Below are positions 35,990 to 44,153 of a DNA stretch of 49,115 bases, piece by piece. Source of the stretch: Desulfobacter curvatus DSM 3379. GTDB lineage: Bacteria; Desulfobacterota; Desulfobacteria; Desulfobacterales; Desulfobacteraceae. Under the pieces are notes generated by a model. It was not told the DNA's origin and did no database searches. It saw nothing but the letters and a program-made list of their open reading frames with translations. The stretch spans positions 1 through 49,115 of the forward strand of contig NZ_KB893066.1 in NCBI RefSeq assembly GCF_000373985.1, in the 5' to 3' direction. Position 1 is the stretch's first letter; each line of letters opens with the position of its first letter. Made by a program: the position numbers and the translations under genes.

Positions 35990-37369
35990 GAAGGTATCTG
36001 AAAAGGCTTTGACCTCGGGGTGGTCACTTAAAAAGCGGTACAGGGTTGCTCTGCCTACACCTAACACACGGGCGGCTTTGGATTTGTTACCTCCGGTTTT
36101 GACCAGGGCGGCTTGGACATTTTCCTGATTAAGCTTGCCCCGGGTGGATGGCACTGCAGGTCCTGAGGGCTCATTTGACTCTGCAGGCCGCATGGGCGGC
36201 TTGTTGGCTGTAAAGGGAAGATCTGTGGGCAGAATCACGCTGCCCCTGGACCGGACCACGGAAAACTGGATCACATTTTTTAGTTCCCTGACGTTGCCGG
36301 GCCAGTGGTAGTCCATCATTTCCCTGATGGTGTCAGGGGCAAGTTCCGGTACGGCTTTTTGGTTTTCTTTTTCCGCTTCCCGCAGAAAATGTTCGGCTAA
36401 AAGCGGGATATCGTTTTTTCTTTCCCGCAGGGGAGGCAGGTGGATGGGAATGACGTTGAGCCGGTAGTAAAGGTCTTCCCTGAAACGCTCTTGCCGGACC
36501 TCTTCTGCCAGATCCTTGTTGGTGGCTGAGATAATTCTGACATCCACGCTGACCTTTTTTTCTCCGCCTACTTTTTCAAAGGATCCCTCCTGGAGGAATC
36601 GTAAAAGTTTTACTTGGGTTTTCAACGGTAGTTCCGCCACTTCGTCAAGGAACAAGGTGCCTTTATGGGCCAGTTCAAACCGGCCTTTACGTTCCTTAAC
36701 CGCCCCTGAGAATGCGCCTTTGACGTGACCGAACAGCTCGCTTTCCACAATGCCTTCGGGGATGGCCCCGCAGTTAACCGGGACAAAACTGCCGTTGCCG
36801 TAAGACGAGATGTCATGGATGGCATAGGCTACCCGTTCTTTGCCTGTACCGGTTTCACCGGATACGTGAACCGGGTAGTTGTACAGGGCCACATCCCGGA
36901 TCTGCCGGAAAATGTCCTGCATGGCTTTGTCCTTTCCGATGATGCCGGCAAAATTGGAAAGATCTTCGGCTTTCAGGGACAGACGTATGGAATCTGTCAT
37001 ATCCCGGAACGAGGCCACCACCCCCCGGATTTTACTTTCATGGTCCTGGATGCAGTAAACGGTCATTTCCAGATGACGGGTTTCCCCTGTTTTGGTGACT
37101 ATGGTAATCGGGTATTCTTTGGTTCCACCGGAAAGTTTCGGGGAATCTTCGCAAAAGGAACATTTTGAGCCGCAGAACGGCGCCTGGAAGACTTCGTGGC
37201 AGTCTTTGCCCAGGACTTCTTTTTTACTATAGCCGGTAATTTTTTCTGCTTCCTTATTAAAAACAGTGATGATTCGCTCCGTGGTATGTGCCATGACGCC
37301 AACTTTAAGATTGTCCACCACGAGGTTGAGATTGTGCAGATCCAGCAGAGAATGTGTAAATTTTTCCAT
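35987..37369 (-). CDS. Sigma-54-dependent activator with cysteine-rich PAS domain
   Basis: A 460-residue NtrC-class enhancer-binding protein. Residues 10-130 form a PAS domain with four clustered cysteines (57, 66, 70, 73), which could bind a metal or Fe-S cluster or act as thiols. The AAA+ domain (about 140-380) has Walker A GETGTGKE at 171-178. GAFSGA is at 218-223, a conservative change from the sigma-54 contact loop GAFTGA. Walker B LFLDE is at 239-243. The C terminus is a Fis-type helix-turn-helix (NKSKAARVLGVGRATLYRFL, about 428-447). There is no receiver domain, so the signal is sensed directly. Its stop codon is supplied by repeat copy D. Confidence 0.95.
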   Translation of the reverse strand: MEKFTHSLLDLHNLNLVVDNLKVGVMAHTTERIITVFNKEAEKITGYSKKEVLGKDCHEVFQAPFCGSKCSFCEDSPKLSGGTKEYPITIVTKTGETRHLEMTVYCIQDHESKIRGVVASFRDMTDSIRLSLKAEDLSNFAGIIGKDKAMQDIFRQIRDVALYNYPVHVSGETGTGKERVAYAIHDISSYGNGSFVPVNCGAIPEGIVESELFGHVKGAFSGAVKERKGRFELAHKGTLFLDEVAELPLKTQVKLLRFLQEGSFEKVGGEKKVSVDVRIISATNKDLAEEVRQERFREDLYYRLNVIPIHLPPLRERKNDIPLLAEHFLREAEKENQKAVPELAPDTIREMMDYHWPGNVRELKNVIQFSVVRSRGSVILPTDLPFTANKPPMRPAESNEPSGPAVPSTRGKLNQENVQAALVKTGGNKSKAARVLGVGRATLYRFLSDHPEVKAFSDTF

Positions 37370-37742
37370 TTTTGATTTCCAGGCAACGCGCTTTCAGTAA
37401 TCGATATCAAACTGTTTTTGAATCGGTCTCTTAAATGGCACATTTGTGTATCAGGTGCAATGTTTTTTTGCTTCTGTAAAAAGAAAAATGGTGGATATGG
37501 GATGATGTATGGAAAAAAGGATAAAGGCGTTTGGAATAAACATCCTGTATTTGCTTTACAGAACATTTTATAAAGCCCTAAATTATGGTAAAATTTTTTT
37601 ATTCCCCGGTTCTGTTTTTAAATGATTTAATGCGCTCGGATTTTTTAATTTTCGTTGTGCGCAGAACCACGGTAAAAAAATCAGGTCGGCCTCCATGGCC
37701 GTTATTTAAAAAGTAGTTTCTTGGGTGGGAAAAGGAGTCTAT
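37370..37742. other. Intergenic region between divergent regulator genes
   Basis: 373 bases without a credible gene. It contains TGGCAC at 37436-37441, a perfect -24 half whose -12 half (TGTAT at 37447) is wrong. A very AT-rich block lies near 37560-37640, and repeat copy E follows. Promoters for both neighbours presumably lie here but I could not pick one. Confidence 0.4.
37651..37704 (+). repeat. Dispersed hairpin repeat, copy E (degenerate)
   Basis: The right half matches well (TCAGGTCGGC, CCATGGCCGTTA). The left half is decayed (CGTTGTGCGCAGAACCACGG) and the loop is A-rich. It lies 38 bases upstream of the response-regulator start codon. Confidence 0.65.
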
Positions 37743-38909
37743 ATGCCTGAAAATAAGTATTTTAAAGCCCTTGATGCGTTATCCATACTGATTGTTGATG
37801 ATATGAAAAGTATGCGGCTCACCATTCGGAAAATGCTTCAGAATCTTAATATCGGCAGCAAACTCAGGTTTGCCGAAAATGGAAAAGAGGGATTGGAAGT
37901 TCTCAATGAAGGTACGTTTGATCTTGCCGTTATTGACTGGAATATGCCGGTTATGAACGGGATTGCAATGCTGGAAAACATCAGGAAGAATCCTGAGCTT
38001 AGGGACCTGCCGGTGATCATGGTGACAGCCGAGGCTGAGCGGGATATTGTTTCTGAGGTGGCTGAATCTGAAATTGACGGTTATTTGCTCAAACCCTTGA
38101 CGCTGGAGGCACTGGATAAAAAAATCAAGGCTGTCATCGACCGGGTGCACAATCCTGATCCGTTCACACTTCACCGGAATAAGGCCAGGGAGCTTGAGGA
38201 GCAAGGGTTGTTTAAAGAGGCGATCGAAGAGGTTAAAAAAGCACTGGCTCATAAACCGTCCGCTTCTCGTATGCTGCGCCGGATGGGACTGCTTCATTTT
38301 AAAATCTGCAAAAATACTATTGCTGAGAAGTGTCTTCTCAAAGCCGTTGCGGTGAATGATCAGGATACCATTTCAAGGGTTTACCTGGCAGATTACCATC
38401 TGAAGAAAAATGAGTTGGAAAAAGCGGGTGTTCATTACTTGAAAATTCTTTCTTTGAGTACACGTTATAATGATAAAGCCATTGGCATCGGGGCAAGGCT
38501 TCTAAAGGCCGGGTTTCGAAAGCCGGCCCTGGATATTTTTTCACAGGTGATCGAACGATCGAGAAAAACCAATGCGGTTCGCAATCAGGTCATCGACATC
38601 TGCATGGGCCATGGAGAAGTTGACTTCCCGCAGTCTCTGATAGAGCAGGCGATTCAAGAAAACCCTGCCAATTACAATATAGTATATAAGGCCGGTGTGA
38701 TTTTCCTTGAATCGGGGGACAGGGACAAAGCCATGGCGCACTTCATAAACGTAGACAGGCATGTGAGGGGACATCTGGATGCCAAACTCCAGATCGCCAG
38801 AATCCTTTCTGCGAATAAAAGGGTGCTCCAGGCAGACGATTATTTGAATCAGATTCTTAGATTGGATCCGGGACATAAAGAGGCTATTGAACTGCGAAAG
38901 AAAATTTAG
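37743..38909 (+). CDS. Response regulator receiver protein with TPR repeats
   Basis: 388 residues from the ATG at 37743, which has AAGGAG eight bases upstream; a GTG 18 bases earlier would include that site and is rejected. Residues 11-130 are a CheY-type receiver with Asp65 as phospho-acceptor, an acidic pair at 19-20 and Lys117. Residues about 140-388 form TPR-like helical repeats (for example KARELEEQGLFKEAIEEVKKAL and KAGVHYLKILSLS). No DNA-binding or enzymatic output is present, so phosphorylation probably controls protein-protein contacts. The next gene (DUF342) begins 21 bases after the stop and is likely co-transcribed. Confidence 0.88.
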   Translation: MPENKYFKALDALSILIVDDMKSMRLTIRKMLQNLNIGSKLRFAENGKEGLEVLNEGTFDLAVIDWNMPVMNGIAMLENIRKNPELRDLPVIMVTAEAERDIVSEVAESEIDGYLLKPLTLEALDKKIKAVIDRVHNPDPFTLHRNKARELEEQGLFKEAIEEVKKALAHKPSASRMLRRMGLLHFKICKNTIAEKCLLKAVAVNDQDTISRVYLADYHLKKNELEKAGVHYLKILSLSTRYNDKAIGIGARLLKAGFRKPALDIFSQVIERSRKTNAVRNQVIDICMGHGEVDFPQSLIEQAIQENPANYNIVYKAGVIFLESGDRDKAMAHFINVDRHVRGHLDAKLQIARILSANKRVLQADDYLNQILRLDPGHKEAIELRKKI

Positions 38910-38930
38910 AAATATATTTTTTAAATTTAA

Positions 38931-41390
38931 ATGACATTGATTAGGTGGAATACGGGTTTGGAAAATCGAAGTATTGATATTAAAGAACAGAATTTGCTCA
39001 GACTGGCCCTCAAGTGCCGGTTAATCTCCTCAGAGCAGGAAAAAAAAATTTTATCATACTATATTGGACAAAAAGAACAGCATCCGGATATTTCCATGGT
39101 CCGGATTTTCAAAGATCATGATTTCCTTTCAGATGAACAGATCAGTTTTTTGTTCGCGGTAAAAAATCATCTACAGATGAAGATGCTGGACAAGCGGTTT
39201 GGTGAACTGGGCATTGCCAATAAATTTATTGAGCCGGAAAATGTAAAAAAGGCCCTTAAGCAGCAGAATGAAATTTTTAAGAAGACCCGGGAGAGCGTAT
39301 TGATCGGCGATATTCTGCTTGAGAAGAATGAGATTTCAAAGGCCAATAAAGCCGCGATTCTTCTAACCCAGGACCGTATTGAGGACGAATTCCTGGCCGC
39401 GTCATTTAATGACATCGCCTCTACCGAGATGGAGCGGCTTAATATCAACATGCGATTCGGGGCGATTGCCGTCAAAAAAGGCCTTGTCTCCCTGGCCCAA
39501 CTGAATCAGGCATTGAAAATTCAAAAAGCCCAAAACGACAAGATGCGGGAAAAAGTTTATCTGGGACAAATCCTCCAAGAACAGTTCGGGTTGTCGGATG
39601 CAAATTTGACAAAGATCCTCAGAACACAAAAAGAGCTTGAAAAACAGCGTCTTGCCCTTGAAAAGGCCCTGAGCTTATACAACCGGGAAAACCAGCTTGG
39701 CAAAGGGCTGTCCCGGTTTTTTGGATATCGTTTTTCAAAAAATAAATTATCCGCCTTTATTACAGTCAAAAAAAACGTTCCTGAAAATCTGACGGTATCC
39801 GGCTTTCTTGCTTGGCTTAAAACCATCGGTATTACGTATGGCATCTGCGGTGAACAAGAGATTCAAAAAATTTTAAAAACAGCGGCTGTGGGAAATGAAT
39901 TCAAAGTTGCCCAGGGCAAGGCACCGGTAAATCCTGTTGACGGCACCGCAGAAATTTTTTTTGATACTTCTCAAAAACCTACAAGCAAAGAAGATTCCAA
40001 TCAGACCGCCCACGGATTTGTTAAAAAGGGTGATGTTTTGGCCAGAATTCTTCCGGCAAAGGCCGGCGTTGCAGGCAAGAATGTTTGCGGATTTACAATT
40101 GCCCCCCCTGAAGGGCAGATGGTCCATCTATCCACCGGTGCAGGTGTGACCAAGAAGGGCAATCTGTGTATTGCGGATATTGATGGTAGACCCACTCTGT
40201 TTAAAGGACGGACTTTGTTTGTCAAACATGCTGATTTTTCATATCCGACCCGCTACCTGTCCGGAAATATTTCAGGAGAGTTGGGAGAGGAATATCTGGA
40301 CTGCAATCTCAAAGTGGAGGGAGATATCGGACCCGACGCACTGGTGCAGTGCCACGACATTGTGGTGGACGGTGATGTCCGGGGGCGGATACACGCCTCG
40401 GGGAAGGTTCAGATTCATGGCTGTGTTGAATATCGTATGGACCAGGCAGAAGAGATGCGCACGATCCGTTCGGATGATGAGATTTATATCAACAGAAAAA
40501 TCGTCAATGCGGTGATTATGAGTTCCAAAAGATTAATAGCGCTTAATTCCGATCTTATCTCTTCAAAGGTATATGCATTTGACGAAATTATGCTGAAAAA
40601 TGTTTATACCCAAGGGCATGCGCCTGCATTTCTGCAGGTAGGGAAAAATCCAAATCCTGAACTAAGGGCCATTAACGAGGCGGTTAAAATTAAAAAAAAA
40701 CGTCTGCAAAAGTTACTTCATAAGACAGAACTGGGGGAGATTGAGCGTTGGTTTGATGGGAAAATCCAGATACAGAACAGTTACTTGGAACAGCAGGTCA
40801 TCCTTCAACATCTTTTGAAGCAGATGGACAACAAGGCTGTTATGCAACTGCCGGGGGCTCAAAAGAGAGCTGCTGCCGTGCTCAAAGATCTTAAATCCGC
40901 GTCAGAAAAAACAGATGCCGACCCCATGAATTGGCATGCGGCGGAATCTTTCCTATATGATTTTTTCACGGATTTGGAGAAAATCCGGCCGGATGCCGGA
41001 AAAGCGCATTTGCTTAAAATTATTGATATGAAATATCGCATGTATAAGGCATCGGTTAATACGACAAAGCGGTATAAGAATGAATACAAAGTTAGGAAAG
41101 AGCTGGTAATGAAGAAAGTAGGAAAAAATGCGGATGAGATAAAGCGGCTTCGTCTGGAGGTTGACGGACTTCTGGTAAAAAAAGATTATCTGAAGCTGAA
41201 TAAGGCCGGCCGGGCCTCGTCGGCCAATGCCTTCATCCGGGTGAAAAATCAGGTGGGGGCCGGGACCCTGATAAAGGTCTGTGCGTCTACATTAGTGGTG
41301 GAGCCAACGGTCTATGGTGTTAAATTCAGCAAAAAACAAAAAAAGGATGGCCCTGGACCTGATATTATTATTGAAGGACTTTATGAATAG
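38931..41390 (+). CDS. DUF342 (FapA) protein with N-terminal GspE/MshE-like repeats
   Basis: An 819-residue protein. Residues 89-112, 124-147, 175-198 and 210-233 are four 24-residue repeats of the form RFG..(A/L)V..G.....L...L..Q. They resemble the N-terminal domain of GspE/MshE ATPases, which binds c-di-GMP in MshE. Residues about 280-640 are DUF342/FapA, a right-handed beta-helix-like region with GDIGPDALVQ and VDGDVRGRIHASGKVQIHG, then coiled coil. A basic C-terminal domain ends VYGVKFSKK. The ATG has no ribosome-binding site; a TTG at 38958 preceded by AGGTGG is an alternative. Repeat copy F ends on its stop codon. The role is unknown; FapA-like proteins are linked to flagella or polymer assembly. 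Confidence 0.8.
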   Translation: MTLIRWNTGLENRSIDIKEQNLLRLALKCRLISSEQEKKILSYYIGQKEQHPDISMVRIFKDHDFLSDEQISFLFAVKNHLQMKMLDKRFGELGIANKFIEPENVKKALKQQNEIFKKTRESVLIGDILLEKNEISKANKAAILLTQDRIEDEFLAASFNDIASTEMERLNINMRFGAIAVKKGLVSLAQLNQALKIQKAQNDKMREKVYLGQILQEQFGLSDANLTKILRTQKELEKQRLALEKALSLYNRENQLGKGLSRFFGYRFSKNKLSAFITVKKNVPENLTVSGFLAWLKTIGITYGICGEQEIQKILKTAAVGNEFKVAQGKAPVNPVDGTAEIFFDTSQKPTSKEDSNQTAHGFVKKGDVLARILPAKAGVAGKNVCGFTIAPPEGQMVHLSTGAGVTKKGNLCIADIDGRPTLFKGRTLFVKHADFSYPTRYLSGNISGELGEEYLDCNLKVEGDIGPDALVQCHDIVVDGDVRGRIHASGKVQIHGCVEYRMDQAEEMRTIRSDDEIYINRKIVNAVIMSSKRLIALNSDLISSKVYAFDEIMLKNVYTQGHAPAFLQVGKNPNPELRAINEAVKIKKKRLQKLLHKTELGEIERWFDGKIQIQNSYLEQQVILQHLLKQMDNKAVMQLPGAQKRAAAVLKDLKSASEKTDADPMNWHAAESFLYDFFTDLEKIRPDAGKAHLLKIIDMKYRMYKASVNTTKRYKNEYKVRKELVMKKVGKNADEIKRLRLEVDGLLVKKDYLKLNKAGRASSANAFIRVKNQVGAGTLIKVCASTLVVEPTVYGVKFSKKQKKDGPGPDIIIEGLYE

Positions 41391-41441
41391 CAGTCATGGG
41401 CTGAATGGGTTATCAAGACCCGGATTCAGCCCACAACAAAA
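41388..41441 (-). repeat. Dispersed hairpin repeat, copy F (inverted orientation)
   Basis: The same family read on the minus strand: TTTTGTTGTGGGCTGAATCC, loop, ATTCAGCCCATG, then GACTGCTA. The outer stem is nearly perfect (GGGCTGAAT with ATTCAGCCC). On the plus strand the element begins with TAG at 41388-41390, the stop codon of the DUF342 gene, where other copies give TAA. Confidence 0.8.
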
Positions 41442-41490
41442 GTAGTTACAGAGAGTTTCTTATAAAAATAAATGTCTGGGAATCAGTGTG

Positions 41491-41688
41491 TTATTCCCAT
41501 GCAATACAGTCTTTGGGGCAGTTTTTAACCGCCTCAAGAATATCTTCGTCATCCTCATAGCTGTCAAGGGGGCGTATGTCCACATAACCTGCGTCGTTAA
41601 TTTCAAAGGCGTGGGGGGCCAGATCAATACAGACCCCGCATTCAATGCAGCAGCCAAGATCAATTACCGGTTTTTTTTGTACACTCAT
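41491..41688 (-). CDS. Single-cluster [4Fe-4S] ferredoxin
   Basis: A 65-residue ferredoxin from the ATG at 41688, which overlaps the preceding stop TGA by one base. The cluster ligands are C-x2-C-x2-C in CIECGVCIDLAP (about residues 14-25) and a distal Cys in CPKDCIAW near the C terminus. The second cluster of 2x[4Fe-4S] ferredoxins is absent, although an extra Cys (CC pair at 13-14) could matter. The sequence is acidic, as usual for a soluble electron carrier. It is encoded with a 76-residue protein and a DVU0298-type protein. That conserved-looking arrangement suggests a shared redox function. Confidence 0.93.
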   Translation of the reverse strand: MSVQKKPVIDLGCCIECGVCIDLAPHAFEINDAGYVDIRPLDSYEDDEDILEAVKNCPKDCIAWE

Positions 41689-41918
41689 CAAATTGTTCCT
41701 TTGTCAATGGATTCAACCCACCAGCCTTTTAAAATATGCGCCTGTTTTTCTTTTTCCGCCAGATCAAGAATCTTGTATCCTGAATCCAGCAAAATGCCGT
41801 AAAGCACCCCGCACCCCGGGTCATCATGGTGTTCGTATCCGGTCTGAGCCAGTTCTATCATCTTATGGGCCAGGTCAATGGTGCGCGCGATGTTTATGTC
41901 ACATTTTTTTTTCAGCAT
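41688..41918 (-). CDS. Small conserved protein of unknown function, partner of ferredoxin
   Basis: A 76-residue, largely helical protein without signal peptide. It has one Cys (DPGCGVLYGILLDSGYKI, around residue 36), a His pair and a C-terminal WW. I do not recognise a named family. The stop overlaps the ferredoxin start by one base, so the two are translationally coupled and possibly interact. It lies 48 bases after the DVU0298-type gene, and all three would be driven by the sigma-54-type promoter at 42744-42759. Confidence 0.75.
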   Translation of the reverse strand: MLKKKCDINIARTIDLAHKMIELAQTGYEHHDDPGCGVLYGILLDSGYKILDLAEKEKQAHILKGWWVESIDKGTI

Positions 41919-41966
41919 GGCAGATTCTCTTTAATCGTCTCACACCAGGGTAAATAAAGTTGGTGG

Positions 41967-42665
41967 TTATTCATTGCCGGCCAGGGCTCGTTCCGGGGTG
42001 CAGGCCCAGACCATATCAAATATCTGCGTAGGCATAAAATTCCACCCGGTGTAAATATCAATGGTTGTTTTGTCTGCCTGGATAAAATCGGGCAGAGCCA
42101 TACAGTCTAAAACATGGGCATTGGACAGTGCCCTGACGGCATATCCGCGCTTTACAGGGTCTTTCGAAGAAAGATGGTCCTGGAGCTGTTCTTTGGTGAC
42201 ATCAGTGATATCTTCGGGTGTTGTCCCAAGATATGTACCAATACCCCACAAAACGCCGCGCTGGAGCATTGTATGTTCAATGTGGTTGCCCCTGTGATCC
42301 AGGTAGGAAAATAGGATGCTTTTAAATTCCCGTGCCAGGGCCGGGCTTTTGCTTAAAATTTCCCCCATGGCCTCTGGTGACCCCCAGCCGATGCCGCCTG
42401 ATTCGTCATTCAAGTTCCACATGAGCCGTCTTAAAATTATTCTGGCTTTTTCCATGGAATTATCCGCAATCCTTGCAGCAAGCTCGCCCATGGCGGTGAC
42501 GCTGCGAAACTTGATCAATTCATCCGTGTTATAAAAATAAGAGAACAGATGCCCGGTGAGCTGGGCATCCGGAATCTGCGCCAGTCTGTCCAGAGCCTGG
42601 CTGCGACTGCCGATGGAAAGGATTTCGCCCACCTGCTTTTTGGTCTTTCTGCCGTATGGTTTCAT
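41967..42665 (-). CDS. DVU0298-family protein (HEAT-repeat-like)
   Basis: A 232-residue cytoplasmic protein with alpha-helical repeats typical of HEAT-like folds (KFRSVTAMGELAARI, RRLMWNLNDESGGIGWGSPEAMGEIL, LQRGVLWGIGTYL, KRGYAVRALSNAH). I recognise the GGIGWG-EAMGE block and overall layout as the DVU0298 family of sulfate reducers, whose role is not established. Such proteins often scaffold complexes. It heads an apparent three-gene operon with a small protein and a ferredoxin, so an electron-transfer-linked role is inferred. A good sigma-54 promoter candidate lies about 80 bases upstream. Confidence 0.75.
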   Translation of the reverse strand: MKPYGRKTKKQVGEILSIGSRSQALDRLAQIPDAQLTGHLFSYFYNTDELIKFRSVTAMGELAARIADNSMEKARIILRRLMWNLNDESGGIGWGSPEAMGEILSKSPALAREFKSILFSYLDHRGNHIEHTMLQRGVLWGIGTYLGTTPEDITDVTKEQLQDHLSSKDPVKRGYAVRALSNAHVLDCMALPDFIQADKTTIDIYTGWNFMPTQIFDMVWACTPERALAGNE

Positions 42666-42743
42666 GGTTGTTCTCTTTCATGTATTTATTTTAGGGTGAC
42701 TGTTTTTGGAATTTTCCTATGTAGCCGCCTTAGCTTTAGTAAA

Positions 42744-42759
42744 AGCACAAATTATGCCA
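42744..42759 (-). promoter_or_regulatory. Candidate sigma-54 promoter for the DVU0298-ferredoxin operon
   Basis: Read on the minus strand: TGGCAT (42759-42754), five bases, then GTGCT (42748-42744). The GG and GC dinucleotides have the required spacing; only the first base of the -12 element departs from TTGCT. Transcription should begin near 42732, about 67 bases before the ATG at 42665. It lies in the 120-base gap after the DUF202-like gene. Confidence 0.55.
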
Positions 42760-42785
42760 GGTCGCTGTATACCGGTTTTTGGGGG

Positions 42786-43136
42786 TTATTCTACGAACTG
42801 CCTCAGAGCACTGAATTTGACCTTCAGTTCATGGATGTGTTTGTCATAATTGCTCATTTTGATGACGGACCGGGTGATCAGATAGCAGCCCAGAACAATC
42901 AATCCAAGGTTGAGAATTCCAAAGGGAATAACCAGATGCAGCACGTTGAAAATATTGTAATATTTTGAGGTCGCGATCAACAGTCCGATGACGGACAAAG
43001 GCAGGGCCAGAACCGCAATCCCGGTTCTCATGACAGCCAGGGATGTTCGCTTTTCGGCCAAAAGCAGTTGCACTTCGTTGATAACAATGGAATCAAATTT
43101 TTCCGAATTACCGGCGGTCTTACTTTGTTGTGTCAA
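42786..43136 (-). CDS. DUF202-like small membrane protein
   Basis: A 116-residue protein with two transmembrane helices (about residues 37-58 and 67-90). The preceding segment LLLAEKRTSLAVMRTGIAVLAL resembles the conserved AxERTxLAxxRT motif of DUF202/YidH proteins, whose function is unsettled. The TTG start is supported by GGAG seven bases upstream. Both termini are probably cytoplasmic. It may be transcribed alone, since a separate promoter appears to drive the next genes. Confidence 0.65.
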   Translation of the reverse strand: MTQQSKTAGNSEKFDSIVINEVQLLLAEKRTSLAVMRTGIAVLALPLSVIGLLIATSKYYNIFNVLHLVIPFGILNLGLIVLGCYLITRSVIKMSNYDKHIHELKVKFSALRQFVE

Positions 43137-43451
43137 TGGTTTTCTCCATTCTTAGTTTGATTGTAGCTCTATTAAAGATTAATTAAACAAGATTCATTCC
43201 AGAACAATGGCCCTGCCCATTTTTTTGGGGAATCGGGAAAAAGAGTATAGTATCCCAATAAAATGATTTGCCAATGGATGTGTCAGGCGTTTTGAAAGTG
43301 CGGCCATGGCTTGTTTGTCTCAAAATTTGGCACACAAATGTGTCTCGATACAGGTGTGGCTATTGATTTCAGGGCCGGGAACAGGTATAGCACACATATG
43401 ATGCAACCTCCCACTTGGGTATATGACTAATTTTCAGGAAAAAATATAACG
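43137..43451. other. Intergenic region between divergent DUF202-like and transglutaminase-like genes
   Basis: 315 bases without a credible gene. The only features noted are ACACA-AA-TGTGT near 43333-43344, a 12-base inverted repeat within a TGGCAC-containing context that lacks a usable -12 element, and AT-rich sequence just before the 43452 start. No terminator or RNA gene was recognised. Confidence 0.4.
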
Positions 43452-44132
43452 ATGAACCAGTTCTCCTTGTATTGTGCACCGACCTTTTTCATTGATTCGG
43501 ATCATGAAAAGATCATTGCATTTTCATCCCTGCATGCAGGATCTTCGGATAACCCGGTGAAAAAGGCAGTAAACATTTTTTACGCTGTCAGGGATCAAAT
43601 TCGCTATGATCCCTATGAGATTCCTAAAGACAAAGAGGGCTTTAAGGCAAGCCGGGTACTGACCCATGGCAAGGGATTCTGCGTGTCAAAGGCTGTGCTC
43701 TTGGCCGCCTGTCTCAGGGCCCAGTCCATACCGGCCCGTTTGGGATTTGCAGATGTAAAGAACCATTTGACAACGCCTAAGCTAAGGGCAAAGATGGGTA
43801 CGGATCTTTTTGAATGGCACGGGTATACCGATATATTTCTGGGCGACAAATGGGTCAAGGCGACACCGACATTTAACTTGAGCCTGTGCCGGAATTTTGG
43901 CGTCCTGCCCCTGGAATTCGATGGACAAAAAGACAGTGTGTTTCACCCCTTTGATGCCAAAGGGCAGCGGCATATGGAATATGTTGAAGACCATGGGCAT
44001 TTTGCGGATTTGCCCTGGGGCGGGATTATGGCTGCCTACCGGGCCTCCTATCCCCGTTTTTTTGAATCGGATCGGATTGCAGGCGATTTCCATGCCGAGG
44101 CAAAAGAACTGCGTAACCTTAAATCTTCCTGA
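43452..44132 (+). CDS. Transglutaminase-like (cysteine protease fold) domain protein
   Basis: A 226-residue cytoplasmic protein with a transglutaminase-core fold. The catalytic Cys77 sits in GKGFCVSKAVLLAACLRA, with His123 in EWHGYTDIFLGDKW. The usual Asp position appears as KATPTFN, a variant seen in the bacterial subgroup that keeps Cys and His. It lacks a signal peptide. Likely chemistry is hydrolysis or transfer at an amide bond, but the substrate is unknown. It converges on ptsP with a 21-base gap. AGGA about 12 bases upstream is a weak ribosome-binding site. Confidence 0.82.
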   Translation: MNQFSLYCAPTFFIDSDHEKIIAFSSLHAGSSDNPVKKAVNIFYAVRDQIRYDPYEIPKDKEGFKASRVLTHGKGFCVSKAVLLAACLRAQSIPARLGFADVKNHLTTPKLRAKMGTDLFEWHGYTDIFLGDKWVKATPTFNLSLCRNFGVLPLEFDGQKDSVFHPFDAKGQRHMEYVEDHGHFADLPWGGIMAAYRASYPRFFESDRIAGDFHAEAKELRNLKSS

Positions 44133-44153
44133 TTAAGCTTGGCAGGTCCATTA

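Noticed and set aside
37436..37451. Sigma-54 promoter before the response-regulator gene
   Set aside because: TGGCAC is present but the -12 element reads TGTAT without the GC dinucleotide, and it is about 290 bases from the gene.
34076..41441. CRISPR array
   Set aside because: The copies are dispersed over 22 kb in intergenic positions without regular spacers or cas genes.
43330..43350. Sigma-54 promoter before the transglutaminase-like gene
   Set aside because: TGGCAC is followed at the right distance by TGTGT, not TTGCW.
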